From NCBI RefSeq assembly GCF_014205885.1, contig NZ_JACHFB010000002.1:98443-162442 (forward strand): a DNA stretch of 64,000 bases, read 5' to 3'. The DNA comes from Borreliella californiensis (GTDB lineage: Bacteria > Spirochaetota > Spirochaetia > Borreliales > Borreliaceae). Within the stretch, counting starts at the first letter, position 1. The number at the start of each line of letters is the position of its first letter. Positions 36,197 to 45,920 of the stretch are shown here, piece after piece. The notes under the pieces are model-generated. The model was given only the letters and a program-made list of their open reading frames with translations. It was not told where the DNA came from and made no database searches. Position numbers and translations under genes: made by a program.

Positions 36197-37231
36197 ATGG
36201 AAGAAAAAAAAGAAAAGGAGATTTTAGATGTTTCTGCTTTAACAGGTAAGCAAAAGGCTGCTATTTTGTTGGTTTCAATAGGTTCTGAAATTTCTTCTAA
36301 AGTGTTTAAGTATCTTTCTCAAGAAGAGATAGAGTCTTTGACATTTGAGATAGCAAAGCTTGAGACAATTACTTCTGAGCTTAAAGACAATGTTCTTTTA
36401 GAGTTTAAAGAATTGATGATGGCTCAAGAATTTATTCAAAAGGGTGGAATTGATTATGCAAGAGAGCTTCTTGAAAAATCTCTTGGAACTCAAAAAGCAG
36501 TTGATATTATTAATAATTTGGGTTCTGCGTTACAATCTAGACCTTTTGAATTTGTAAGAAGAGCAGATCCTGCAAATATTTTAAACTTTATTCAACAAGA
36601 ACATCCTCAAACAATTGCTTTAATTCTTTCATATCTTGATCCTCAAAAGGCTTCTTTTATTCTCTCTAGTTTGCCCACGGAGGTACAAACCAATGTTGCA
36701 AGAAGAATTGCATTAATGGATAGAACTTCTCCTGAGGTTGTAAGAGAGGTTGAGAGAGTTCTTGAGAAAAAACTAGCTTCTCTTTCTTCAGAAGATTATA
36801 CATCAGCAGGAGGAGTTGACAATGTTGTTGAGATAATTAATATGGCTGATAGAAAGACGGAAAAGTTTATTATTGAATCTCTTGAAGAAGAAGATCCAGA
36901 GCTTGCAGAAGAGATTAAGAAGAAGATGTTTGTATTTGAGGACATAGTTTTGCTTGATGATAGATCTATACAAAGGGTTTTAAGAGAAATAGATGGTCAA
37001 GAGTTGGCAAAAGCTTTAAAATCTGTGGATATTCCTGTCCAAGAAAAAATTTTCAAAAACATGTCAAAAAGAGCAGCTTCGATGCTTAAGGAGGACATGG
37101 AATTTTTGGGACCTACTAGGCGAAAAGACGTTGAGGAATCGCAGCAAAAAATTGTTTCTCTTATTAGAAAATTAGAAGAACAGGGAGAAATAGTTATTTC
37201 AAGAGGTGGTGAAGAAGATGTGCTTGTCTGA
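36197..37231 (+). CDS. fliG: Flagellar switch protein FliG (FliG2 type)
   Basis: 344 aa. It couples stator torque to the rotor and binds FliF and FliM. EHPQTIALILSYLDP (middle EHPQR-type motif) and the C-terminal charged torque helix (LLDDRSIQRVLREIDGQE) are clear. B. burgdorferi has two FliGs; the copy in this operon is the essential FliG2. Confidence 0.94.
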   Translation: MEEKKEKEILDVSALTGKQKAAILLVSIGSEISSKVFKYLSQEEIESLTFEIAKLETITSELKDNVLLEFKELMMAQEFIQKGGIDYARELLEKSLGTQKAVDIINNLGSALQSRPFEFVRRADPANILNFIQQEHPQTIALILSYLDPQKASFILSSLPTEVQTNVARRIALMDRTSPEVVREVERVLEKKLASLSSEDYTSAGGVDNVVEIINMADRKTEKFIIESLEEEDPELAEEIKKKMFVFEDIVLLDDRSIQRVLREIDGQELAKALKSVDIPVQEKIFKNMSKRAASMLKEDMEFLGPTRRKDVEESQQKIVSLIRKLEEQGEIVISRGGEEDVLV

Positions 37232-37245
37232 TAAAGGAGTTTTGT

Positions 37246-38166
37246 TTGCCTAAGGTTTTATATAAATCATCAGAAGTTGATAATTTAGTAAAGTTTGAGT
37301 TTATTGAGATAGCAAAGCCTGTTTTTGAATCTTTGGAAATCAAGGAGAAGGAAGGCAAGGTTTACAATATAGATAGTCAAATCGCTAATCTTAAAGAAGA
37401 GTTACAACTTTTAAGAGATGAAAAAATACGACTTGAGGAAGAACTTGCTAAAAGGCAAGAACTTTCCAAAGAGGAAGTTCAAATTGAATCTAAGAGGCTT
37501 ATTGAAGAGGCTAAGGCAAAGGCCAATGAAGTATTAGAGGCAGCCAAGCAAGAAGCAGATCTTTTGCAAAGAGAAGCTATTTATAAGAAAGAATCTATTG
37601 AGGTTGAATCTAATGCTGAGATTGAAAGATTAGCAAAAGAGTATGAGGAAAAATTAAAAACAGATCTTGAGATAGCAACGGCTAAAGGAAGAGAAGAAGG
37701 ATATAGAAAAGGTTATGAAAGTGGTTTTGAAGATTTTGACAAAGTTATGAGAAAATTGCACTCTATAATGGCATCTCTGATCGCTGAAAGGAAAGGTATT
37801 CTTGAATCTTCGAGTGCTCAAATAGTAAGTCTTGTTATGCAAATTGCAATTAAGGTTATTAAGAGAATTACAGATTCTCAAAAAGATATTGTCTTGGAAA
37901 ATGTTAATGAAGTTTTAAAAAGGGTAAAAGATAAAACTCAGATTACCATCCGTGTAAATCTTGATGATTTAGATATTGTTAGACATAAAAAGAGTGATTT
38001 TATTTCTAGATTTGATGTTATAGAAAATTTAGAGATCATAGAAGATCCCAACATAGGCAAAGGTGGTTGTATAATTGAAACTAATTTTGGAGAGATTGAT
38101 GCGCGCATTTCTTCTCAACTTGATAAAATAGAGGAAAAGTTTAAAAATTTTTCGTTATTAAGTTAA
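37246..38166 (+). CDS. fliH: Flagellar export ATPase regulator FliH
   Basis: 306 aa. A central coiled coil (about residues 40-150, heptad-rich EEL/EEAK) leads to the conserved C-terminal domain (GYESGFEDFD, then IEDPNIGKGGCIIETNFGEID) that binds FliI. It starts at TTG 37246 with AAAGGAG upstream. Confidence 0.9.
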   Translation: MPKVLYKSSEVDNLVKFEFIEIAKPVFESLEIKEKEGKVYNIDSQIANLKEELQLLRDEKIRLEEELAKRQELSKEEVQIESKRLIEEAKAKANEVLEAAKQEADLLQREAIYKKESIEVESNAEIERLAKEYEEKLKTDLEIATAKGREEGYRKGYESGFEDFDKVMRKLHSIMASLIAERKGILESSSAQIVSLVMQIAIKVIKRITDSQKDIVLENVNEVLKRVKDKTQITIRVNLDDLDIVRHKKSDFISRFDVIENLEIIEDPNIGKGGCIIETNFGEIDARISSQLDKIEEKFKNFSLLS

Positions 38167-38184
38167 GTATCTAAAGGAATTTTA

Positions 38185-39495
38185 GTGAGCAATTTTTTTG
38201 AAAATTATTTAAGACAAGTAGATGACATTGAAACTGTTTCTTTTGTTGGCAGGGTGCAAAAAATAAAAGGTCTTTTGGTTGAAAGTTTGGGACCCCAGTG
38301 TGCTATTGGGGATTTGTGTTTAATTGATCAAAGAAATGATAAAAAGGTATGTGCTGAGGTTTTAGGATTTAATGGTCCTTATGTTAGCCTTATGCCCTAT
38401 GAAGGATTTAGTGGGATTGAAGTTGGAAATAAAGTCTATTCTTTAAATAAAGGGGTAGAAATAAATCTTAGTGATGAGCTTTTAGGAAGAGTTATTGATT
38501 CTCTTGGCAGGCCCATTGATAATAAAGGGTCATTTTTGAATAATAGCTATAAAGAGTTAATTTTTGAAAAAATTAATCCAATTAGTAGGAGTATTTTTGA
38601 AGAGCAAATATTAACAGGAGTTAAAGTTCTTGACGGGTTTTTGCCAGTCGCAAAAGGGCAAAGAGTTGGTATTTTTTCTGGTTCTGGGGTTGGTAAATCT
38701 ACTTTGCTTGGCATGATTGCAAAAAATTCTAATGCAGACGTAAATGTTATTGCTTTTATTGGAGAAAGGGGTCGAGAGCTTAATGAGTTTATTGAATATG
38801 AACTTGGTGAAGAGCGTTTAAAAAAAAGCGTTTTAGTTGTTTCAACTTCTGATGAATCGCCCATATCAAGGTATAAGGGAGCTTACGTTGCTACCATGAT
38901 AGCGGAATACTTTAGGGAGCAAGGTAAAGATGTAGTTTTGCTTTTTGATTCTATTACTAGATTTGCAAATGCTAAAAGAGAGTTGTCTCTTTCTTTAGGA
39001 GAGCCTCCGGTAGCTAAAGGTTATCCACCTTCTGTTTTTGTTGAAATTCCAATTTTACTTGAGAGATTGGGTTTTAATGGTAATGGAGGAAGTGTTACCG
39101 GCTTTTATACTGTTCTTGTAGAGGGGGATGATTTTACAGAGCCTGTAGCTGATAATATTAAGGCTGTTTTGGATGGTCATATTATTTTAGACAGAGATTT
39201 GTTTGACAGAGGAATTTATCCCTCAATAAATGTTTTAAGTTCAACTTCAAGGTCTATTCATAGAATAATGAGCGCAGAAAAACAAAAATTAATTTTGAAA
39301 GCTAGAAATTTGTTGTCTCTTTATAAAGATTATGAAGATCTTATTAGAACGGGGATTTATATTAAAGGATCCAATAAGGATGTTGATTTTGCAATTTCCA
39401 AGTATCCTAAGATTATTGATTTTATTTCTCAAGGAATAAATGAAACATTTGATTTTGAAAATTTAGAAGATGAAATAAAGGAAATACTATCTTGA
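38185..39495 (+). CDS. fliI: Flagellar export ATPase FliI
   Basis: 436 aa, F1-beta-like ATPase of the flagellar type III export apparatus. Walker A SGSGVGKSTLLGM near residues 166-178; GERGRELNEFIE, and VVLLFDSITRFA as Walker B. It starts at GTG 38185 and its stop overlaps the fliJ start. Confidence 0.95.
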   Translation: MSNFFENYLRQVDDIETVSFVGRVQKIKGLLVESLGPQCAIGDLCLIDQRNDKKVCAEVLGFNGPYVSLMPYEGFSGIEVGNKVYSLNKGVEINLSDELLGRVIDSLGRPIDNKGSFLNNSYKELIFEKINPISRSIFEEQILTGVKVLDGFLPVAKGQRVGIFSGSGVGKSTLLGMIAKNSNADVNVIAFIGERGRELNEFIEYELGEERLKKSVLVVSTSDESPISRYKGAYVATMIAEYFREQGKDVVLLFDSITRFANAKRELSLSLGEPPVAKGYPPSVFVEIPILLERLGFNGNGGSVTGFYTVLVEGDDFTEPVADNIKAVLDGHIILDRDLFDRGIYPSINVLSSTSRSIHRIMSAEKQKLILKARNLLSLYKDYEDLIRTGIYIKGSNKDVDFAISKYPKIIDFISQGINETFDFENLEDEIKEILS

Positions 39496-39923
39496 ATGAT
39501 TTAAACTTTAGAAGACAAAAGCTTAATAGAATATTGACTATTAGAGCTTACTTTAGAAAGCTAAGCGAGAGAGACTTAATGAATATAAATAAGAAAATTT
39601 CAAAAATAAATCAGTTTTCAGATGGAATTCCTAATCTTTTAAAAAATTCAAATAACTTTAATGATCTTTACATAAGAGGCTATATAGACTGTTTAAATTA
39701 TAAAAAAATCCAAAATTTTAAAATTCTTAAAGAGCTTAGAAAGTATTATAACGAGTGTTATGATATTTATGTGGATAAATATAGACAAGAAAAAAAGATT
39801 AAGATATTAATAAAAACTTTAAATAATTCTATAATTAAAAGTAAAGAAAAAAAGGAAAGCTTATTGCTAGATGAGTATGTAAATTATAAAGTTTGTCAAA
39901 ATTTAAGGGATGAAAGTGAATAA
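39492..39923 (+). CDS. fliJ: Flagellar export chaperone FliJ (FlbA)
   Basis: 143 aa, helical and basic, no motif strong enough alone. Its place directly after fliI (TTGA overlap) and its coiled-coil nature match FliJ, a central stalk-like export factor. B. burgdorferi annotations call it FlbA. It overlaps flbB by 8-14 nt. Confidence 0.8.
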   Translation: MNDLNFRRQKLNRILTIRAYFRKLSERDLMNINKKISKINQFSDGIPNLLKNSNNFNDLYIRGYIDCLNYKKIQNFKILKELRKYYNECYDIYVDKYRQEKKIKILIKTLNNSIIKSKEKKESLLLDEYVNYKVCQNLRDESE

Positions 39924-40533
39924 TTTGTTATCGTTCTTTTTTAGGGCATTTTTTTTGTTATTTTTGATTGTTATTTTATTTTTCTTTGTATTATTATTTG
40001 TTGATTTTCTTGGAATGTATAATACTAAGAGATATTTCCCCGAATTTGTAAGAACTAAAATTTTAGGAGAAACTTCTCTGGTCTTTGATCATAATTCTAA
40101 TATAATTCTTGATGAAGCTAGACTTGTAAAGGAAAGAGAAGCTATAGATATTAAGAATCAGCAAATTGAAAAGCTTAAAGAAGATCTAAAGTTAAAAGAA
40201 GATAGCCTAAATAAGCTTGAATTTGAGCTTAAGCAAAAGCAGAAAGATTTAGATTTAAAACAAAAGGTAATAGATGACATTATAAATAAATATAATGATG
40301 AGGAAGCAAATATTTTGCAAACAGCTATATATTTAATGAATATGCCGCCAGAAGATGCTGTTAAGCGGCTTGAGGATTTAAATCCCGAGCTTGCAATATC
40401 TTATATGCGGAAAATTGAAGAGCTTTCCAAAAAAGAGGGTCGTTTATCAATTATTCCTTATTGGTTGTCTCTTATGGATTCTAAAAAAGCTGCTATATTG
40501 ATTAGAAAAATGTCTGTTAGTTCATTGGAGTAG
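39916..40533 (+). CDS. flbB: Flagellar collar protein FlbB (MotE-like)
   Basis: 205 aa: one N-terminal transmembrane helix (about 8-31), a periplasmic coiled coil (about 75-125), and a C-terminal MgtE_N/MotE-like domain (NMPPEDAVKRLEDLNPELAISYMRKI, MDSKKAAILIRKMS). It matches BB0286, shown to be a base component of the spirochete collar. I prefer GTG 39916, with AAGGG six nt upstream; ATG 39910 touches that SD. Confidence 0.88.
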   Translation: MNNLLSFFFRAFFLLFLIVILFFFVLLFVDFLGMYNTKRYFPEFVRTKILGETSLVFDHNSNIILDEARLVKEREAIDIKNQQIEKLKEDLKLKEDSLNKLEFELKQKQKDLDLKQKVIDDIINKYNDEEANILQTAIYLMNMPPEDAVKRLEDLNPELAISYMRKIEELSKKEGRLSIIPYWLSLMDSKKAAILIRKMSVSSLE

Positions 40534-40540
40534 TGTTTAT

Positions 40541-41719
40541 ATGAGTAATTTATTAAATTTAGGTAAAGCTTATGGTAACAAATTAAACCTTTTGAATACA
40601 ATTAAAGGGTTAAATTTAAATGTTTCTAAAATGGAATCTAGAGAAAATGCGAGCTCTTTTTTAAATATTATGTCTTCTGAATCTAAAAAATTAGCTAAAG
40701 CAAAATTTATGATATTTGATTTTTTAAATTTTTTTAAAGACAATGGACTTATTGCTAAAAATTTTAAAAAATTACCTTTAGATAAATCCCTTTTTTTAAA
40801 AAAACTTGAAAATGAGGCTTTTGTTTCCGATTTAAAATCCTTGATTGCTAGAATGAATGTTTTTATAGATTTTGAAGGTTTAAATAGTATTAAAGAAAGC
40901 TTATCATCTAATTTTGATTTTCTCGGTAAAGAGAAATTTTTTGAAAAAATTGAAGGACTTTGTTTTGCTTTTAATGATTTGAGTTCTTTTTTGGGTTTTG
41001 ATTTTTTAACGGCTTTGATTGATGATTATTATAATCAGATGAGCTTAAATGATGAAAGGGAAGAAAAGAATGTTATTAACATTGATGTGAAAAATTTTAA
41101 AAAGAATAATGGTGATCATAATGATTTTGTTTTTTCAAAGTTTAGATTGAATGCAATTGATGGTCAAAATTTTGTTGATAGGTATAAAGTTAAAGAAATA
41201 TCAAATGATTCTTTAAAAGGCTTTGTTGAAGAATTTGCTAATTATAATATAAAAAACTCTAAAGAGTTTGAAGGTTTTGATTTTGTCAGCAGTTTAAAGC
41301 CTGAGTGGAATCTTAAGATTAATAAAAATATTGTGGATAAAGCTAAAGTTGTGTTAAAATCGAATAATACAGGAGAGATTAAGTTGGTTTTAAAGCCCAA
41401 AGAGCTTGGTAGTATACGAATTAATTTAAACCTTGATTCGAATAATAATTTATTGGGAAAGATTGTAGTGGATAATCAAAATGTTAAAATGCTTTTCGAC
41501 CAAAATATGCATTCATTAAATAAAATGCTTGGTGAGAGTGGTTTTAATGCCAGCTTAAATCTTTTTCTTGCAGGTGAAAATTTAAATTCTTTTTCTAAAG
41601 ATTTTAAAGACGGACCCAAGGATCAAAATTTTAATTTTGGTTATAATAAATTTTTTCAAATTGAAGAAGAAGTTGAATTTTCTTATGATGTAGATAAAAA
41701 TGTTAATTTAATTGTTTAG
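40541..41719 (+). CDS. fliK: Flagellar hook-length control protein FliK (FlbC)
   Basis: 392 aa. The N-terminal two thirds is low-complexity, as usual for the ruler part; the C-terminal part (about 265-350, GEIKLVLKPKELGSIRINL and later FDQNMHSLNKML) is the Flg_hook/FliK C-terminal domain that switches export specificity. Located just before flgD and flgE. Confidence 0.87.
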   Translation: MSNLLNLGKAYGNKLNLLNTIKGLNLNVSKMESRENASSFLNIMSSESKKLAKAKFMIFDFLNFFKDNGLIAKNFKKLPLDKSLFLKKLENEAFVSDLKSLIARMNVFIDFEGLNSIKESLSSNFDFLGKEKFFEKIEGLCFAFNDLSSFLGFDFLTALIDDYYNQMSLNDEREEKNVINIDVKNFKKNNGDHNDFVFSKFRLNAIDGQNFVDRYKVKEISNDSLKGFVEEFANYNIKNSKEFEGFDFVSSLKPEWNLKINKNIVDKAKVVLKSNNTGEIKLVLKPKELGSIRINLNLDSNNNLLGKIVVDNQNVKMLFDQNMHSLNKMLGESGFNASLNLFLAGENLNSFSKDFKDGPKDQNFNFGYNKFFQIEEEVEFSYDVDKNVNLIV

Positions 41720-41732
41720 AGGGTGGAGTTAA

Positions 41733-42176
41733 ATGAATAAAATGAACGGTGTTGAAAGTATTTATAATTTAAATGTTAGCAGTAAAATTAAAAAAAAAAC
41801 AGATTTGAATGTTGCGAATATATCTAATAAGGTTAATCTTGGCAAGGATGATTTTTTAAAGCTGCTCATTACTCAACTTAGGTATCAAGATCCTACAAAT
41901 CCAATGAAGGATAAAGAGTTTATTGCTCAAATGGCGCAATTTTCGGCTCTTGAGCAAATGACCAATATGAGTAAGTCATTTGAAAAACTTTCATCTTCTT
42001 TGGAAATAAGAAAAGATTTAGATTTATTAGGTAAAGTAATTAAATTTCAACATGGTGATGGGGAGATTGTTGAAGGTCGTGTTACAAACATTAAGACGGG
42101 TGCAATACCCCAAGTTATGGTTAATGGTAATTATTATGTATATAAAAACATATTATCGGTAGGTTTGGAGGAGTAA
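41733..42176 (+). CDS. flgD: Hook-cap protein FlgD
   Basis: 147 aa. The conserved FlgD N-terminus is clear ([29 protein letters not shown]). Only the N-terminal part of the longer family is present, as in other spirochetes. It scaffolds hook assembly with FlgE. GGTGGAG precedes ATG 41733; ATG 41742 is a possible alternative. Confidence 0.92.
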   Translation: MNKMNGVESIYNLNVSSKIKKKTDLNVANISNKVNLGKDDFLKLLITQLRYQDPTNPMKDKEFIAQMAQFSALEQMTNMSKSFEKLSSSLEIRKDLDLLGKVIKFQHGDGEIVEGRVTNIKTGAIPQVMVNGNYYVYKNILSVGLEE

Positions 42177-42180
42177 TTAT

Positions 42181-43509
42181 ATGATGAGGTCTTTATATTC
42201 TGGTGTTTCTGGGCTTCAGAACCATCAAACAAGAATGGATGTTGTTGGTAACAATATTGCTAATGTAAATACAATTGGCTTTAAAAAGGGAAGAGTAAAT
42301 TTTCAGGATATGATATCACAGTCTATTTCTGGAGCTTCTCGTCCTACTGATGCTCGTGGTGGTACTAATCCTAAGCAAGTTGGATTAGGTATGAATGTTG
42401 CCTCAATTGACACTATTCACACCCAAGGGGCTTTTCAAAGTACTCAAAAAGCATCTGATCTTGGGGTTAGTGGTAATGGATTTTTTATTTTAAAAGAAGG
42501 TAAAAATTTGTTTTATACAAGAGCCGGTGCTTTTGATGTGGACTCTGATCGACATCTTGTAAATCCTGCAAATGGAATGCGAATTCAAGGCTGGATGGCA
42601 AGAGATTTAGAAGGTGAAAAGGTTATCAATACAGCTTCTGATGTTGAAGATCTGATTATTCCTATTGGAGATAAAGAGGGAGCAAAGTCTACTACAAACG
42701 TTACTTTTGCTTGTAATCTTGATAAGAGATTGCCCTTAATTCAAGAAGGTGCAAGTCCTGCAGATATTGCACGTGGAACTTGGGTTGTCAATAAGTCATT
42801 GTATGATAGTTTTGGAAATGTTAGTGTTCTGGAGCTTAGAGTTGTAAAAGATTTAAATACACCTAATTTATGGAATGCAACAGTGTTAATAAATGGTGAG
42901 CAAAATTCAAATTTTACACTTGGGTTTGACAATGAAGGAGCATTAGCGTCTTTAAATGGTCAGCCAGGCCAAAAAGGAGATATTCTTCAAATTCCTATAA
43001 CATTTAATGTTTTAGGCGCAAATGTAGGTGAAGTTGGTGAGCAGCAAACTGTAAATTTGAAATTGGGAACAGTTGGAAGTTACACTGATTCAATCACTCA
43101 GTTTGCTGATTCTAGTAGCACAAAGGCTATTATTCAAGATGGATATGGTATGGGATATATGGAAAATTATGAAATTGATCAAAATGGTGTTATAGTTGGC
43201 ATTTATTCAAATGGTATAAGGCGAGATCTTGGCAAAATTGCTCTTGCTTCTTTTATGAATCCCGGAGGACTTGCAAAATCAGGAGATACTAATTTTGTAG
43301 AAACAAGCAATTCAGGTCAAGTTAGAATAGGCGAAACTGGACTTGCTGGACTTGGTGATATTAGATCTGGTGTTTTAGAAATGGCTAATGTTGATCTTGC
43401 AGAGCAGTTTACAGATATGATAGTGACCCAAAGAGGATTTCAAGCAAACGCTAAAACTATTACTACTTCTGATCAATTGTTGCAAGAACTTGTAAGATTG
43501 AAAAATTAA
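42181..43509 (+). CDS. flgE: Flagellar hook protein FlgE
   Basis: 442 aa hook subunit in the periplasm. N-terminus SLYSGVSGLQNHQTRMDVVG and C-terminal LLQELVRL are family hallmarks. Lys165 and Cys178 (counting from the first Met) are the positions reported to form the lysinoalanine cross-link that hardens the spirochete hook. It starts at ATGATG after GGAGGAG. Confidence 0.95.
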   Translation: MMRSLYSGVSGLQNHQTRMDVVGNNIANVNTIGFKKGRVNFQDMISQSISGASRPTDARGGTNPKQVGLGMNVASIDTIHTQGAFQSTQKASDLGVSGNGFFILKEGKNLFYTRAGAFDVDSDRHLVNPANGMRIQGWMARDLEGEKVINTASDVEDLIIPIGDKEGAKSTTNVTFACNLDKRLPLIQEGASPADIARGTWVVNKSLYDSFGNVSVLELRVVKDLNTPNLWNATVLINGEQNSNFTLGFDNEGALASLNGQPGQKGDILQIPITFNVLGANVGEVGEQQTVNLKLGTVGSYTDSITQFADSSSTKAIIQDGYGMGYMENYEIDQNGVIVGIYSNGIRRDLGKIALASFMNPGGLAKSGDTNFVETSNSGQVRIGETGLAGLGDIRSGVLEMANVDLAEQFTDMIVTQRGFQANAKTITTSDQLLQELVRLKN

Positions 43510-43530
43510 TCTAAGATTGTTTTTTGGCAT

Positions 43531-43755
43531 ATGATTTTTGTAACTAAGCTTAATGGTGATGGATATTATTTAAATCCTTGTCATATTGAAAGTATTGAAG
43601 CTAATCCTGATACTACAATTCTTCTTATGAACGGTAAGAAGTTAATTGTGAAAGAAAAAGTTGAAGAGGTGGTAAATAGGATTAAGTTGTATAGGAAAGA
43701 AGTTGCTTCTTTTGAAAAAATTTTAGGAGAAGAAAATGGGGGCGTTGAATTATGA
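43531..43755 (+). CDS. flbD: Small flagellar protein FlbD
   Basis: 74 aa, FlbD family (IFVTKLNGDGYYLNPCHIESIE). It is found between flgE and motA in many bacteria; its function is poorly defined. It overlaps motA by 4 nt (ATGA). Confidence 0.9.
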   Translation: MIFVTKLNGDGYYLNPCHIESIEANPDTTILLMNGKKLIVKEKVEEVVNRIKLYRKEVASFEKILGEENGGVEL

Positions 43756-44534
43756 ATTTAGCTAGTATAATTGGCTGGGGAGTTGGATTTGGAGCTATTT
43801 TAATTTCTATGGCATTTACCCCCACAGGGCTTGGTGTTTTTTGGGATTTAAGCTCTGTTTTTATTACTGTTGTTGGATCTTTTTCTGCTCTTATGGCTTC
43901 TTCAGAAGTTATTGCTGTAAAAAAAATTCCAACGTATTTGGGATTTTTCTTTAGAAGAAATTCATATGCTAAGATTTCTATTATAAAAATATTAGTAGAG
44001 CTTTCAGAAAAGGCTAGAAAAGAAGGTCTTTTATCTCTTGATGATGAGCTTGAACAAATTAATGATCCATTTTTTAAATCAGGAATGAGGCTTGTTGTTG
44101 ATGGCGCAGATCCTGAGGTAATTAGAACTATGCTTTATCTAGAGCTTGATCAAATGCAAGAAAGGCATAAGGTTGGTTCAGATCTTTTTAAAACTTGGGC
44201 AAAGCTTGCTCCAGCTTTTGGCATGACGGGTACCCTTATTGGGCTTGTAGCTCTTCTTGGTAATCTAGAGGATAAGTCTGCGCTTGGTTCTTCTATGGCT
44301 GTTGCTCTTATTACAACTCTTTATGGAACTATAATGGCAAATTTAATGTTTACTCCTGTTCAACTTAAGTTGGAGAAAATTGATTCTGAGGAAGCTGCAG
44401 TAAGGACAATGATAATTGAGGGTGTTTTATCAATTCAGTCTGGAGATAATCCTAGAATTTTAGAGCAAAAATTAATGACGTTTTTAACCCCCAAAGATCG
44501 AAGTCAGCTTAGTAGCAGCATTGGGGGTGAATAA
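43752..44534 (+). CDS. motA: Flagellar stator MotA
   Basis: 260 aa, four transmembrane helices, proton-channel subunit. The block GTLIGLVALLGNLED and the PAFGMTG loop (WAKLAPAFGM) are typical. The gene ends at the first base of motB. Confidence 0.95.
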   Translation: MNLASIIGWGVGFGAILISMAFTPTGLGVFWDLSSVFITVVGSFSALMASSEVIAVKKIPTYLGFFFRRNSYAKISIIKILVELSEKARKEGLLSLDDELEQINDPFFKSGMRLVVDGADPEVIRTMLYLELDQMQERHKVGSDLFKTWAKLAPAFGMTGTLIGLVALLGNLEDKSALGSSMAVALITTLYGTIMANLMFTPVQLKLEKIDSEEAAVRTMIIEGVLSIQSGDNPRILEQKLMTFLTPKDRSQLSSSIGGE

Positions 44535-45316
44535 TGGCTTTGCGAATTAAAAAGCCCTCAAAATGTGATGATGGAGCTCCAGATTATATGTTAACTTATG
44601 GAGACATGGTTACTTTACTGCTTGTATTTTTTGTTACAATGTTTTCATTAAATGATATTATTTTTCAAGAAAATGTGATAAGGATAATGTCTGCTTCTTT
44701 CACAGGAGCGGGATTTTTTAAGGGTGGTAAAACCTTGGATTTTAGTAAATTATCTTATTTGAGTAATAGTTTTATGTCTCTACCTTCTACTGTGCGCAAT
44801 AAACAAGCATCTCAGACTGCTAAAAATAAATCTATGATTGAATTTATTGAAAAGATTCAGTCTAAAAATATTGTAGTTAGACAAGAAGAAAGAGGTATTG
44901 TGATATCTCTTGCAGCAGATGCATTTTTTGATTCTGCTAGTGCAGATGTTAAGCTTGAAGAGAATAGAGATTCCATTCAAAAAATAGCATCTTTTATTGG
45001 TGTTTTAAGTTCTAGAGGCTATAATTTTAAAATAGAAGGGCATACAGACAATATTGATACTGATGTAAATGGACCTTGGAAAAGCAATTGGGAGCTTTCG
45101 GCTGCTAGATCTGTTAATATGCTAGAACATATTTTGAACTATTTAGATCAATCTGATGTTAAAAGCATTGAAAATAAGTTTGAGGTATCTGGTTTTGGTG
45201 GAAGCAGGCCTATTGCAACAGATGATACTCCTGAGGGCAGAGCCTATAATAGAAGAATTGATATATTAATTACTACTGATGCATCTTTAAGCTTTCCTAA
45301 AGAAATTAAGCAGTAA
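44534..45316 (+). CDS. motB: Flagellar stator MotB
   Basis: 260 aa. A single N-terminal transmembrane helix carries the proton-binding Asp24 (TYGDMVTLLLVFFVTM), and the C-terminal OmpA-like domain (EGHTDNIDTD, SARSVNML, GSRPIATDDTPEGRAYNRRID) binds peptidoglycan. All key residues are in place. It follows motA with a 1-nt overlap. Confidence 0.95.
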   Translation: MALRIKKPSKCDDGAPDYMLTYGDMVTLLLVFFVTMFSLNDIIFQENVIRIMSASFTGAGFFKGGKTLDFSKLSYLSNSFMSLPSTVRNKQASQTAKNKSMIEFIEKIQSKNIVVRQEERGIVISLAADAFFDSASADVKLEENRDSIQKIASFIGVLSSRGYNFKIEGHTDNIDTDVNGPWKSNWELSAARSVNMLEHILNYLDQSDVKSIENKFEVSGFGGSRPIATDDTPEGRAYNRRIDILITTDASLSFPKEIKQ

Positions 45317-45363
45317 GTAATTTTTTTAGCTGTAAAGAGGAAATTAATAGGAGGAATTTTATT

Positions 45364-45900
45364 ATGCCTAATAAAGACGATGAAAATTTAGATATGGGGG
45401 ATTCCAATGTTAGTAGAAAAGGTGGTTTATTGCCCGATATTATAATAAAAATTTTACAGATACTTGCAATAGGAATATTTACTGTTGCAATAATGATAAT
45501 TGTTTCGTATTTTGTGTCTAAAATGGTGGTAAGTCAAAGTGGAGCTCCTAGCGATTTTCCAGTTTTTTCTAATGAATACTTAGGAAAGCCACCTATGCTT
45601 ATATGGTATGAAAGTATAGATGAGATTAGAGGTAATACTTTAGATGTTCCTCCAAAAACTTTTGTTGTAAAGCTTGCTTTAGGGTATGCAGAGAATAATG
45701 TTAATATTCTCAATGAGCTTGGAAGGCAAAAAGTGCGCTTAAAAGATATTATTAGAGAATATTTTAGCCAAAGAACTGGCCAAGAAATAAAGAATGAAAG
45801 TCAAATAAAAGCAGAAATTAAGGCAAGAATTAATAGTATTCTTAGAAATGGAGAAATAAAAGAAATCGCATTAACCCAAATTGATATTTTTGATATGTAA
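45364..45900 (+). CDS. fliL: Flagellar basal-body protein FliL
   Basis: 178 aa: cytoplasmic tail, one transmembrane helix (about 23-50) and a periplasmic domain (FVVKLALGYAENNVNILNEL). FliL surrounds and stabilises stators in B. burgdorferi. ATG 45364 has AGGAGG upstream. The 47-bp gap before it is the largest in the operon. Confidence 0.9.
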   Translation: MPNKDDENLDMGDSNVSRKGGLLPDIIIKILQILAIGIFTVAIMIIVSYFVSKMVVSQSGAPSDFPVFSNEYLGKPPMLIWYESIDEIRGNTLDVPPKTFVVKLALGYAENNVNILNELGRQKVRLKDIIREYFSQRTGQEIKNESQIKAEIKARINSILRNGEIKEIALTQIDIFDM

Positions 45901-45920
45901 TAAATTTAAAGGAATTTTAA

